This document shows positions 53,767-62,666 of a stretch of 64,000 bases of DNA, piece after piece. The stretch spans positions 12,524 to 76,523 of the forward strand of contig PMWT01000066.1 of the NCBI GenBank assembly GCA_003166025.1, in the 5' to 3' direction. This DNA is from Acidimicrobiaceae bacterium. Lineage in GTDB: Bacteria; Actinomycetota; Acidimicrobiia; Acidimicrobiales; Palsa-688. The position numbers were made by a program, and so were the translations under genes. How positions within the stretch are numbered: the stretch's first letter is position 1; every line of letters starts with the position of its first letter. Under the pieces are notes generated by a model that had not been told where the DNA came from, searched no databases, and saw only the letters and a program-made list of their open reading frames with translations.

Positions 53767-54186
53767 ATGAGCAGCACCGCCAACGACGGTCGCGCGAACT
53801 CGCCCATCGAGGTCCCGGAGGACATCTTCGGGCGGGTCAACACGCTATGTCTGGCGCTGCCAGAGGTGAAGGTGCGGGTAGACGCCTCACTAACCAGAGC
53901 GAGATCGACGGCTCACTCGTTCGACATCCGCCGGAGGTCGTTCTGCCTGCTCGTGGCACGGGAGGGCCGTACCGGCAAGCCCGTTTCGCTGCTCGTGTTG
54001 CGTGCCGACCCAGACGAACGCGACGCTCTGCTCTCCATTGGCCACCCGTTCTTCGCCTCGCGAGCCGGCCGTGATCGCATCGGGGCCCGGCTCACAGATG
54101 GCACCGACTGGGAAGAGATCCGTGAACTCGTGACCGAGAGCTACCGGAGGCTCGCGCCGAAGAAGCTCACCGCCTTGCTCGACTAG
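53767..54186 (+). CDS. YjbR/MmcQ-like (DUF419) protein
   Basis: The 139-aa protein has the helical start IFGRVNTLCLALPEVKVR, the segment TAHSFDIRRRSFCLLVAREG and the ending WEEIRELVTESYRRLAPKKL, which is typical of the CyaY-like-fold YjbR family. Function is unknown, possibly DNA binding. The ATG at 53767 is preferred over 53758. The 378 bp before it (53389-53766) show no convincing gene. Confidence 0.75.
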   Translation: MSSTANDGRANSPIEVPEDIFGRVNTLCLALPEVKVRVDASLTRARSTAHSFDIRRRSFCLLVAREGRTGKPVSLLVLRADPDERDALLSIGHPFFASRAGRDRIGARLTDGTDWEEIRELVTESYRRLAPKKLTALLD

Positions 54187-54302
54187 CAACGCCGTCAGTG
54201 ATGCAGCGCGTATCCCAGATCACGCGCCCATAGCGCCCGGCGTCATCGCTGGCGCCGAGGCGCGGGCCCGCAGTTCTGGCGGGGCGTTCCGGGGCCCTGA
54301 GA

Positions 54303-55055
54303 TCAGATCTCATCTGGGGCAACGCCACCGCGGTGGCCTCGCTCGCTCGTCACCTCCGGTGAGCAGTTGTGGGCCCTACTCCTCGATGGCGAGGCTGCCG
54401 TACCTGGGCACGCCTCCGGTCTCGTAGGCGAGGTGGAGCGTGCCGTTCGGGTAGGTGAGCGATTCGGTGAGGCGCAGCGCCGTGGGCACTTCACCCAGTC
54501 GACATCAGACCACCGGAGGGCGCAAAGCTCGCCCCGGCGGGCGCCCGTGACGGCGCCGAGCGCAATGGCAGCCGCCAGCACGGCATCGAGCGTCTCGGCG
54601 GAGCTGATGAGGCGTTGGACCTCTTTGACGCTCGGGGCGGTCACAGTCGACCGGGTGGTGCCCGGCGGCGTCGCCCGGTCGGCGGGGTTGCTTGCCGCTA
54701 TGCCCCACTCGACGGCGTGGTCGAGGGCAGCATGGAGAATGGAGTGGTGACGGCGCACGCTGGCCGGCGACAGCCCTCGCCCGAGCAGCTCCCGGTAGAG
54801 CTGGTCCAGGTCTCGCGCGCTCAGCCGGTCGAGGGGGAACGCACCGATGGCCGGTTTGATGTCCCGCTCGACCGAACAGCGATGTTCCCTCATGGTGTAG
54901 GCGGTGCGCGTCGGCGTGATGTCGTCGAGCCAGCGGTCCACCAGGTCAGCTACGCTGCCTGCGTGGCTTTTGGCCACCTGGCCGGTCTCGACTTCGGCTG
55001 ACCAGTTACCCAAAGAGTTACCCAAGGCCATGTTGCAGTAGGAGGAGCAGACCAA
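54303..55055 (-). pseudogene. Decayed tyrosine-type integrase
   Basis: The N-terminal SAM-like core-binding domain (VADLVDRWLDDITPTRTAYT, VRRHHSILHAALDHAVEWGI) and the start of the catalytic domain with the first Arg (TGARRGELCALRWSDVDW) are intact. Right after this the frame turns to low-complexity sequence; the +1 frame continues as VPTALRLTESLTYPNGTLHL before a stop, so a frameshift is present. The HxxR and catalytic Tyr motifs are gone. It diverges from tRNA-Thr, whose 5' end is 22 bp from the ORF start. Confidence 0.8.
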
Positions 55056-55077
55056 ACTAGCAGCTCACAGTACACAC

Positions 55078-55150
55078 GCCCGGGTAGCTCAGACGGCAGA
55101 GCGACGCACTCGTAATGCGTAGGTCAAGGGTTCGATTCCCTTCTCGGGCT
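55078..55150 (+). tRNA. tRNA-Thr (anticodon CGT)
   Basis: A full cloverleaf folds by eye: acceptor GCCCGGG/CTCGGGC with one G-T pair, D-arm GCTC/GAGC, anticodon stem ACGCA/TGCGT with loop CTCGTAA, T-arm AAGGG/CCCTT with TTCGATT. CCA is not encoded. Its discriminator is T. It reads ACG codons. A tRNA beside a broken integrase suggests use as an integration site. Confidence 0.97.
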
Positions 55151-55214
55151 CGGCGACGTCTACGCATTTGGGGCGTCATCATCGTTGACGCCCTCGTCGA
55201 AGGAGGCACGCCCA

Positions 55215-55826
55215 ATGGACTACAGCCGGCTGTCGATGTCTCTCGGTGAGGCCATATTCACGCAGCGTTCAATCCGGCGGTTCCGCCCCGACCCGGTCCC
55301 TCTCACGGACATCCGTCTCATGCTCGAAGCCGCAGTGAGAGCGCCAAACGGGAGCAACCAACAAATCGCGCGGTTCCTAGTCGTAAACGATCGCGCCACC
55401 ATCCGGGAGTTCGGCACGCTCTACCACGAGGCGTGGTGGGCAAAGCGTCGCGACGAGGGGTTCCAACAACGTGAAGATCTCCCCCCCCACTTTCATGCCT
55501 CAGCCGGACTGGCCGACACCATGACGGAGGCACCCTGCATCGTGTTCGCGTTGGCACTGGACAACGGGCCAGCCAATTGTGTCATTCCCGCCGTTCAAAA
55601 CCTGATGCTCGCGGCGCGGGCCATCGGGATCGGTTCGGTGCCGACGACGCTTCACCCATCCGTAATGGCCCGCTTCCACGCCATGTTCGGTATCCCCGAC
55701 GATGTCAGCTTCCATTTCTGTGTGCCGCTCGGCTATCCGCAGGGCAATTTCGGGCCGAACTCTCGCAAGCCGACCTCGGCGACGACCTATCTCGGCCGGT
55801 GGGACGCTCCCGTACCATGGGAATGA
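55215..55826 (+). CDS. Nitroreductase family protein
   Basis: The 203-aa protein has the FMN-binding start AIFTQRSIRRFRPDPV, LEAAVRAPNGSNQQIARFLV and the C-terminal CVPLGYPQGNFGP. Such enzymes reduce nitroaromatics, quinones or flavin-linked substrates with NAD(P)H. ATG at 55215 is chosen over the track's 55185 because MDYSRL fits the family and a GAAGGAGG RBS lies just upstream. Confidence 0.88.
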   Translation: MDYSRLSMSLGEAIFTQRSIRRFRPDPVPLTDIRLMLEAAVRAPNGSNQQIARFLVVNDRATIREFGTLYHEAWWAKRRDEGFQQREDLPPHFHASAGLADTMTEAPCIVFALALDNGPANCVIPAVQNLMLAARAIGIGSVPTTLHPSVMARFHAMFGIPDDVSFHFCVPLGYPQGNFGPNSRKPTSATTYLGRWDAPVPWE

Positions 55827-55889
55827 GGGGCGCTTCGTCGAGTACTCGCTCAGTCAGAATTATCCTCATCGCGACACTGTGAAAGGGCT

Positions 55890-57377
55890 CTAAACCGCTG
55901 CCGGCTCGAGTTCGCTCCCGGCCGCCGCCACTTCGGCGTGCAGCTCGGGCCGCCCGAAACGCACCAGTGCCACGAGCAGGGCCCCGGCGAGGGCCACGCC
56001 CGCCCCGACCCGGAAGACCAGGACTGCGCCGTTGGTGGACGCAGCGGAGACTGCAACCCCGTGGGCCACGGCCGTGTTGGCATGGCGGAGAGCCAGGGTT
56101 GCCAGCACTGCCAAGCCGACCGCCCCACCCACCTGCTGGGCCGTGTTTTGGATGCCCGACGCCAAGCTGGCGTCCTCGCCCGACACTCGGTGGACAGAAG
56201 CTATGCCGAAGGCGGCGAAGTTGATACCCGACCCGAGTGCCATAACCACCATGGCGGGGAAGGAGTGCGTCCAATACGAGCCGTGCACCGTGATCCGGGA
56301 CAGGAGCAACACCCCGCCCCCGAACAACAGAGCGCCGGCGCAGAACAGCGGCTTCACCCCGATCTTGGGGGCGAGCTGGCTGGCCAGCCCGATCCCGACG
56401 CTGATCACAATGCCGAAGGGTAGGTAGGCCAGGCCGGTCCGGATGGCCGAGTAGTGCTCGACCTGCTGGAAGTACAGGGTTAGCAGGAAGAACACGGTGA
56501 AGAACACGCTGGCGAACAGGACCGCAGAGACGTTTGAGGTCACTCGGGCCCGGTTGCGGAGAAAACCGGCAGGCACCAGCGGTGCCAAGGCCGTCCGCTC
56601 CCGGACCACGAACGCCACGGCCGCCACTGCCCCTACGGTCAAGGCACCCCAAACCTGGTCCGCGCCCCACGAATGGTTGGCGGCAGCAATGAACCCGTAG
56701 ACGATGGCAACCAAGCCGGCCGTGCCCAATACGGCCCCGGCCAGGTCGGCGCTCTCGCCGCGTTCGGCCGCGCCCCGGCCGAACGCCAGACGACTGGAGG
56801 CGCGGCTTTCGGCCACCAGCCGGGACACGGCCAGGATGGCGATCACGGCTACTGGGATGTTTACGTAGAAGATCCACCGCCACGAGGCGACCGAGATCAG
56901 CAGTCCGGAGATCACCGGTCCGAGGGCCCCACCGAGGCCGGCAACCCCGCCGTTGATCCCGATGGCGGTGGCCCGCTCCTTGGGATCGGTGAACAGCAGC
57001 GCCACCAGGCCGAAGGCGGCCGGGGTGGCGATGGCCTCACCCATACCTTGTAGGAAGCGGCTGGCCACCAGCATGGCCGAGTCGACGGCGGCACCGCTGA
57101 GGGCTGAGGCGATGGCGAACACGGTCACCCCGATGAGGAACATCCGCCTGCGACCCAGGAGATCGGCCAACCGGCCGCCCAGGAGGAGAAGCCCACCGGC
57201 CGTGAGGACGTACCCGTCCACCACCCAGGCCAGGCCGGCCCGGCTGAAGTCCAGGCTGGTCTCTATGCGGGGAAGAGCAACGTTCACGACGGTGATATCG
57301 AGCACGATGATGAACTGGACGAGGGCGATGACGGCCAGAGCGGCCCACCGCTTGCTGTGTTGCTGATCTGCTGTCAT
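55890..57377 (-). CDS. MFS drug exporter, DHA2 (EmrB/QacA) family
   Basis: The 495-aa protein has about 14 hydrophobic segments and DHA2 motifs: LDITVVNVALPRIETSLDFS in helix 1, the loop GGRLADLLGRRRMFLIG and, near helix 5, GPVISGLLI. It likely exports hydrophobic drugs by proton antiport. It is divergently transcribed from a WYL-type regulator with 63 bp between, a common arrangement for a locally regulated exporter. Confidence 0.92.
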   Translation of the reverse strand: MTADQQHSKRWAALAVIALVQFIIVLDITVVNVALPRIETSLDFSRAGLAWVVDGYVLTAGGLLLLGGRLADLLGRRRMFLIGVTVFAIASALSGAAVDSAMLVASRFLQGMGEAIATPAAFGLVALLFTDPKERATAIGINGGVAGLGGALGPVISGLLISVASWRWIFYVNIPVAVIAILAVSRLVAESRASSRLAFGRGAAERGESADLAGAVLGTAGLVAIVYGFIAAANHSWGADQVWGALTVGAVAAVAFVVRERTALAPLVPAGFLRNRARVTSNVSAVLFASVFFTVFFLLTLYFQQVEHYSAIRTGLAYLPFGIVISVGIGLASQLAPKIGVKPLFCAGALLFGGGVLLLSRITVHGSYWTHSFPAMVVMALGSGINFAAFGIASVHRVSGEDASLASGIQNTAQQVGGAVGLAVLATLALRHANTAVAHGVAVSAASTNGAVLVFRVGAGVALAGALLVALVRFGRPELHAEVAAAGSELEPAAV

Positions 57378-57401
57378 AGGAATGACGGTAAAGGCCTATG
57401 C

Positions 57402-57416
57402 GGACAGAACCAGTCC
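57402..57416. promoter_or_regulatory. Candidate operator between MFS and WYL genes
   Basis: The 63-bp divergent intergenic region contains an imperfect dyad GGACAGAACCAGTCC (GGAC/GTCC arms). It is the only visible inverted repeat and is placed to control both genes. Binding by the neighbouring WYL regulator is inference. Confidence 0.3.
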
Positions 57417-57440
57417 TAATAATGAAAGAATCTGGACGGT

Positions 57441-58433
57441 ATGGGCGACACCCCGGGACGCATGCTCCGCCTCCTCGGCCTCCTGCAGGCCCGCGCTTCG
57501 TGGGGCGGCGCCGAACTAGCCGAACGGCTGGAAATCACCCAACGGACCGTCCGACGTGATGTCGATCGCCTGCGAGAGCTGGGTTACCCGGTCGAGGCCG
57601 AGCCCGGTCGCCACGGCGGGTACCGCCTGGGCCGGGGCGGCCGCCTCCCACCGCTCCTGCTCAACGATGAGGAAGCCGTCGCCGTCGCTATCGGTTTGCG
57701 CTGTGCAGTCGACGGCACCGTCGCCGGCCTCGAGGAGTCCGCCATCTCCACGTTGGCCAAGCTCGACCACCTCCTCCCGGCCCACCTAGCCCGGAGAGTA
57801 CGCAGCCTGCACGAGAGCACTGCGTCGATGCTGTGGTCGGACGCGAGAGCGGAAAGGGTCGACGCCACCCACCTGCTGGTCCTTGCCAACGCCTGCTCGA
57901 CGCATGAGCGGGCCCGTTTCGCCTACACCGACCGGGGCGGCAGGTCCTCCAAACGCTTGGTCGAACCCCTTCGCCTGGTCCGAAGCGGACCTCGCTGGTA
58001 CTTGGTGGCCCGGGACATCGACCGGGCGGACTGGCGCACGTTCCGGCTCGACCGCGTCAAGTCGCCCGAGCCCGTCGGCACCTACTTCGAGCACAAGGGC
58101 CCTCCGGACCCGGTCGCTATGGTTACCGAGGGCGTGACGGCGCGTAGCTACCCGTACCGGGCCCGGATCCGGATCCCCCTGCCGGTCGAGCAGGCCGTAC
58201 GGGTGGTGCCCCGGACGCTCGCCGTCATCGAAGAGGGCGAGGACGCCAACTCCACGATCGTGGAGCTTGGCTCCACGGGCATGTACCGCATGGTCGGCTA
58301 CCTGGCCGGCCTCTACCCGCCATGCGAGGTCCTCGGTCCACCCGAGCTCCGCGACACCCTTCGGGCCCACGCCGAAGCCGTCGCCCAAGCCAACGCTTCC
58401 TCGACCAACCAGCCTCAGGGTTGGTGCAAGTAA
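57441..58433 (+). CDS. HTH/WYL-domain transcriptional regulator
   Basis: The 330-aa protein has an HTH (WGGAELAERLEITQRTVRRD), and a WYL domain (RLVEPLRLVRSGPRWYLVAR, WRTFRLDRVKSPEPVG). It is closely similar in design to the WYL gene at 46646, but with a normal stop after LRDTLRAHAEAVAQANASST. Beside the divergent MFS gene it is the likely repressor or activator of the exporter. Its 3' end overlaps the convergent VOC gene by 19 bp. Confidence 0.92.
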   Translation: MGDTPGRMLRLLGLLQARASWGGAELAERLEITQRTVRRDVDRLRELGYPVEAEPGRHGGYRLGRGGRLPPLLLNDEEAVAVAIGLRCAVDGTVAGLEESAISTLAKLDHLLPAHLARRVRSLHESTASMLWSDARAERVDATHLLVLANACSTHERARFAYTDRGGRSSKRLVEPLRLVRSGPRWYLVARDIDRADWRTFRLDRVKSPEPVGTYFEHKGPPDPVAMVTEGVTARSYPYRARIRIPLPVEQAVRVVPRTLAVIEEGEDANSTIVELGSTGMYRMVGYLAGLYPPCEVLGPPELRDTLRAHAEAVAQANASSTNQPQGWCK

Positions 58434-59224
58434 AACGGGGTGCCCTGGTCGTCCGCGCACAACGACTCCAGGCCATAAGGCCGTTTGGCAACTTCCCGAG
58501 CGGCCCCGCCGGCGTCCCGTACGCGTTGGACGGCCGCCCTGATGTCGTCGACCCGGTAGCAGAGGGTCACACGAGGCGTCGCCGGTCCGGCCTCCGGCTT
58601 GGTAGTCATACCGAGCTGTGGCGCCACGCCGCTGACCTGCGCCCCCCCCAGCCGGCCCACATTGACCGTCCACCCGAGGACGCCGGCATAGAAGGCCTGT
58701 GCGGCCTCAAGATCGGAGACCACCATGGTCAGATAGGACACGTCGCCTTGGACTTCTCCGTTGTGAAAGTCTTCGCTCATAGAGGTCGGACCTCCCGCGA
58801 CGGCCGGCAACTCGTGGAGGCAAAACGGCGTTCCCTGGTCGTCGTGGCCCTCGGCGGCCAGGCCGTACGGCTCGGGGTGGGGATCGGTCATGGTGCCCCC
58901 GTGCGCTCGGACGGCAGCCACCGCCGCAGCTATGTCAGCGACGCGGTAGCCGAGCACGGCTCCGCGCACTTGGGCGCCGGTCGGGCCCGCGCCGGCCCAC
59001 AGGCCCATCATCGGGACAACATCGTCGACCTGTACGCCGTGCTCGCTGTTGCCCGGGCTGAAGCGCCAGCCCAGTACGGCTCCGTAGAAAGCCTGGCCGC
59101 AAGCCAGGTCAGGCAAGCCGAGGGTCACATAGGAGATGTCGCCGTGGTGGACGCCATTACGGGCGCGGGCAGTCGTCGCAGCTCTCAAAGTTAGCTCGTC
59201 CAAGTAGGTAAGGACACGGCTCAC
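58415..59224 (-). CDS. Tandem VOC (glyoxalase-like) protein
   Basis: The 269-aa protein holds two VOC domains, each starting with a similar motif (GDISYVTLGLPDLACGQAFY and GDVSYLTMVVSDLEAAQAFY) and ending in DDQGTPFxLH. The two halves resemble each other, so it arose by duplication. This layout resembles bleomycin-resistance/glyoxalase-type VOC proteins. GTG at 59224 is used; the track ORF runs to 59392 with unlike residues. It might act together with the adjacent exporter, but that is not shown. Confidence 0.85.
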   Translation of the reverse strand: MSRVLTYLDELTLRAATTARARNGVHHGDISYVTLGLPDLACGQAFYGAVLGWRFSPGNSEHGVQVDDVVPMMGLWAGAGPTGAQVRGAVLGYRVADIAAAVAAVRAHGGTMTDPHPEPYGLAAEGHDDQGTPFCLHELPAVAGGPTSMSEDFHNGEVQGDVSYLTMVVSDLEAAQAFYAGVLGWTVNVGRLGGAQVSGVAPQLGMTTKPEAGPATPRVTLCYRVDDIRAAVQRVRDAGGAAREVAKRPYGLESLCADDQGTPFYLHQP

Positions 59225-59451
59225 GTACCCATCATCGTTCGGCACCGTCCAACTCCGACGCGGCCGAGAAAGATTGGCCGGCGACCGGCCAGTGCGTAAC
59301 CAAGGCGACGGCTGCTGGTTGGGATCGCCAGAAAAACCCACTGCCGGGGCACCCGAGGGGTCGCCGCTACACGCCAGCTCCGCCCCGAACACGCAGGGTC
59401 ATGGACAGTTACGCCCTAAAACCGGATCCCCGCGCTTACCAGCCGCAACGG

Positions 59452-59826
59452 TTAGGCCAGCCTCTCTCGCAAGGCCCCCAGGGCTACCAATCGGCGCTCC
59501 AACTTGGCCGCGTCACCCGCCGCGTCGCGGGTACGGATGCGTTGCTCGAGCTGGTCGAGACGCTGTGACTCTCTGCTGGCCAGAGCCGCCCGTTCTGCTT
59601 CGGGGCGGCTGCGCAGTACCCGGACGAAGGCGGCGTGGGCATCCGTGGTCCGCTTGAGCCCGAGAGCGCTTGCCACAGCGGCGTAACTCTTGCCTCGTTC
59701 GCGCATCGATACGACTTCCTCGTCGATGTTGCGGCGGGGTTGTCGGGGCCCACCCTCGCCCTGGGCGCGCTCGGGGGACGACCGCCTAGAGCGCGACTTG
59801 TCATCGTGCAAATTACCTCTGGGCAT
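59452..59826 (-). CDS. Small basic protein of unknown function with HTH-like segment
   Basis: From the ATG at 59826 the product is 124 aa: a charged disordered head (NLHDDKSRSRRSSPERAQGE), an HTH-like stretch (EEVVSMRERGKSYAAVASAL, GLKRTTDAHAAFVRVL) and a predicted coiled-coil/charged helix (ESQRLDQLEQRIRTRDAAGD). I do not recognise a named family. The region 59827-60068 contains no gene I can support. Confidence 0.55.
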   Translation of the reverse strand: MPRGNLHDDKSRSRRSSPERAQGEGGPRQPRRNIDEEVVSMRERGKSYAAVASALGLKRTTDAHAAFVRVLRSRPEAERAALASRESQRLDQLEQRIRTRDAAGDAAKLERRLVALGALRERLA

Positions 59827-60068
59827 ACCTCGCCCTGTCCTTTCGCTGGCGCATTTGGGGAGTGCCACAGACGTAACAGCTACAACCATGGCGAGCCGGC
59901 CGGCCTGCGTACCGGGCCGTCGGATCCCCTCCACGTTACCAGGCACCCAAGCCGAGACGCGCCCGGCCTGAGGCCCCCGTTGTCGCCCACGGCCCGCAGC
60001 GCCCGAACGGTCCGTGCGGGCGGAGAGCTGTCCTTGCAGGCCCCCGTCGCGGCTGCCAGGATGTCGGC

Positions 60069-60440
60069 ATGCTTGATCATCTGTCGGTCCAGTGCGCCGA
60101 CGTCGGCAAGAGCGCCGCCTTCTACGAAGCGGTTTGCGTCCCCCTCGGCGCCGGGCGAGTGATGGACTTCGGTGAAGTCATCGGTTTCGGCGTGGGGGCC
60201 AAGCCAGAGTTCTGGATTGGGCCCCAGACGAGCGGAGAAGGGTTCCGGGAGTCCCACATAGCCTTCGTCGCGCCCAGCCGGGCCGCCGTCAATGCCTTCT
60301 TCGAAGCGGCGGTGGCAGCCGGCGCCGAGGTCTTGAACGAGCCGAGACTATGGCCCGAGTACCACCCCAATTACTACGGCGCCTTCGTGCGAGACCCGGA
60401 CGGCAACAACGTCGAGGCCGTCTGCCACGCGCCAGAGTAG
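60069..60440 (+). CDS. Single-domain VOC family protein
   Basis: The 123-aa protein has His in LDHLSVQCADVGKSAAFYEA, HIAFVAPSRAAV and the end motif YYGAFVRDPDGNNVEAVCH with its metal Glu. It matches the glyoxalase/bleomycin-resistance VOC class of unknown substrate and is a third, distinct VOC gene in the window. Confidence 0.88.
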   Translation: MLDHLSVQCADVGKSAAFYEAVCVPLGAGRVMDFGEVIGFGVGAKPEFWIGPQTSGEGFRESHIAFVAPSRAAVNAFFEAAVAAGAEVLNEPRLWPEYHPNYYGAFVRDPDGNNVEAVCHAPE

Positions 60441-60490
60441 CCCGGGAGCTTCTCCGCCGGACGGACCGTTGGGGAGGACGATGCGAGTGC

Positions 60491-61924
60491 CTAGCCCAGC
60501 CGGAAGGCCGACTTGGGCAGCCGGTAGGCAAAATCGGTGGCCAGCTCGGCGGCATCTGCGCCCTCGAGCCGGTGCTCGGCCACCAGACGGGCGAGGAAGG
60601 CACAATGCGCCCGGCGGGCCAGGTCATGGCGCGCCGGTACCGAACAATAGGCACGAGTGTCGTCCACGAACCCGGCCGACTTGGCGAAACCCGCGCTCTC
60701 GGTGATCGCGCCCCAGAACCGGGTCATGGCGTCAGGCGAGTCGAGGAACCACCACGGCGCCCCCAGCCACAGGCCCGGGTAATAGCTCGCCATCGGGGCC
60801 AGTTCCCGGGAGAACACCGTCTCGTCCACGGTGAAGGCCACCATCCGGAAGCCGGGATGAGAACCGAAACGGTCCAGCAAACGCTGCAGGGAGGCGGTAT
60901 AGCCCGTGGCTACGGGGAAATCGCCTCCGATGTCGGCACCATAACGGGTCAGGGCAGCCGTGTCATGGCTGCGCCACACCCCGGGGTGCAGCTGCATCAC
61001 GAGGCCGTCCTCGGCTGACATGCGGGCCATCTCCATGATCATGTGGGCACTGAAATTGGCGACATCAGAGGCGTCGTGGGGCCCGGTCCGTAGACGGTCG
61101 TAGAGCCGGGACGCCTCCCGCTCGCTCAGCTCCAAGGCTTCGGGCCAAAGGTGGCCGTGATCAGTGGCGGTGGCCCCCAGATCCTTGAAGGCGGCTCGGC
61201 GCGACTCGAGAGCAGATATGTACCCGCGGTACGTCGTGGTGTCGGTACCTGAGACGTCCGCCAACGCCTCCAGTTGCTCGGCCCACCGGGCGGTGCGGGA
61301 GGGGTCTATTACCATGTCGGGCCGGAAGGTGGGGATGACCCTGCCTTCCCAGGTCGGGTCGTCGCGAAGGACCTTGTGGGCGGACAGGTCGGCCAGGGGC
61401 GAGTCGGTCGTGGCCAGGACTTCGAGGCCGAAGCGCCCGTATAGCGCCCGGGGGCGGAACTGGTCCGAGCCGAGCTCGGCGGTGATGTGGTCGTATGTCT
61501 CGTCGGCCGTACCCTCGGTGAGCGGCTCGGTGATGGCGAAAAGGCTGGCCAGCTCATCCTCAAGCCAAAGCCGCATGACCGTCCCGCGAAAGACCGGCCA
61601 GTAACGGCACAACCGGCGCCAGACTTCCCGCGGCTCGGCCACCGGGCCCGTCTCGCCCGGGGCACGAAAACCGAGGTCGGCATAGGAGGCCCCATGGGCA
61701 TGAAGCAGCCGAAGGACGTAGTGGTCCGGTCTAACCAGTAGCTCCACCGGGTCGGCATAAGCCCTGTCGTCGGCCAGGACGGCGGCATCGACGTGACCGT
61801 GTGGCGATATGAGCGGGAGCTCGGCCACCTGGCGGTAAAGCCCGAGAGCCACCTCTCGCACCGCCGGCTCGACCGGCATCAACCGGTGCGGGTGAGGGAA
61901 CGTCGGGTGCGGGCGAAGGGTCAC
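60491..61924 (-). CDS. uxaC: Uronate (glucuronate) isomerase
   Basis: The 477-aa protein has the metal-binding PLISPHGHVDAAVL (HxH) near residue 40 and family segments VLRLLHAHGASYADLGFRAP and GFRMVAFTVDETVFSRELAP. UxaC converts D-glucuronate/D-galacturonate to fructuronate/tagaturonate. GTG at 61924 is preferred to 61942; ATG at 61879 is also possible. No uxuA/uxaB/kdg genes are nearby, so it stands alone here. Confidence 0.87.
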   Translation of the reverse strand: MTLRPHPTFPHPHRLMPVEPAVREVALGLYRQVAELPLISPHGHVDAAVLADDRAYADPVELLVRPDHYVLRLLHAHGASYADLGFRAPGETGPVAEPREVWRRLCRYWPVFRGTVMRLWLEDELASLFAITEPLTEGTADETYDHITAELGSDQFRPRALYGRFGLEVLATTDSPLADLSAHKVLRDDPTWEGRVIPTFRPDMVIDPSRTARWAEQLEALADVSGTDTTTYRGYISALESRRAAFKDLGATATDHGHLWPEALELSEREASRLYDRLRTGPHDASDVANFSAHMIMEMARMSAEDGLVMQLHPGVWRSHDTAALTRYGADIGGDFPVATGYTASLQRLLDRFGSHPGFRMVAFTVDETVFSRELAPMASYYPGLWLGAPWWFLDSPDAMTRFWGAITESAGFAKSAGFVDDTRAYCSVPARHDLARRAHCAFLARLVAEHRLEGADAAELATDFAYRLPKSAFRLG

Positions 61925-61977
61925 CCTCAGACGGTACCGCACCCGCCGCGGTGGCGGCCGGGAGTGGGGACGGCCAG

Positions 61978-62601
61978 TTATTCGAGGGGACCGGGGTAAG
62001 CGGCTTCGGCTTTGTCGGCCAGGGCGTTGACCTGTTTTCGCACCACCACGACCAGGGCCACGACCACGGCTATGGCCACGGCGCCGACGACGATATCGAT
62101 CGTCCCCGACGCTTTTTTCAGTGTGTTGGCTGCATTATATGAAAGAGCCGTATAAACGGCAGCCCATATGACGGCGCCGGCAGCGCTGGCCACAGTGAAC
62201 CTCTTCCACTCCATATGCACGGTGCCGGCGAGGAAGGAAATATAGGTGCGCAAAACCGAAACAAAACGCCCGAAGAAGACCACCTTTCCACCCTGGCGGT
62301 CGAGCACGTACCTTCCCACTTTGAGCTTGCGCTCGTCCAGGCGGACCTTGCTCCCATAACGGCGGGCCAGGGCGAAGCCGCCCTTCATACCTATAAGGTA
62401 GCCGGCGACGTTCCCCGCCACAGCCGAAACCGCTGCCACCGCGAATATGGCCCACGGGTTTAGATGGTGCGTGTGGCCGGCATAGGCCCCCGCGGCTATA
62501 AGGGCCGTCTCGCCCGGGATCGGGACCCCGAGGCTCTCGGCGGCGATGAACGCGAAGATGGCCCAGTAGCCGTAGGAGCTGATCAGATGAGAGGTGCTCA
62601 T
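61978..62601 (-). CDS. DedA family membrane protein
   Basis: The 207-aa protein has the DedA features ESLGVPIPGETALIAAGAYA, GNVAGYLIGMKGGFALARRY and FFGRFVSVLRTYISFLAGTV with four to five hydrophobic segments. Members are thought to act as proton-dependent lipid or small-molecule transporters, some flipping undecaprenyl phosphate. It diverges from the purN-purH frame with 65 bp between. Confidence 0.9.
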   Translation of the reverse strand: MSTSHLISSYGYWAIFAFIAAESLGVPIPGETALIAAGAYAGHTHHLNPWAIFAVAAVSAVAGNVAGYLIGMKGGFALARRYGSKVRLDERKLKVGRYVLDRQGGKVVFFGRFVSVLRTYISFLAGTVHMEWKRFTVASAAGAVIWAAVYTALSYNAANTLKKASGTIDIVVGAVAIAVVVALVVVVRKQVNALADKAEAAYPGPLE

Positions 62602-62666
62602 TGCCGGGCTGGGAGCCTACTCTTCAGCTACCGGTCAACGCGGGTGGGACGAGTACTGTCGTGGGC

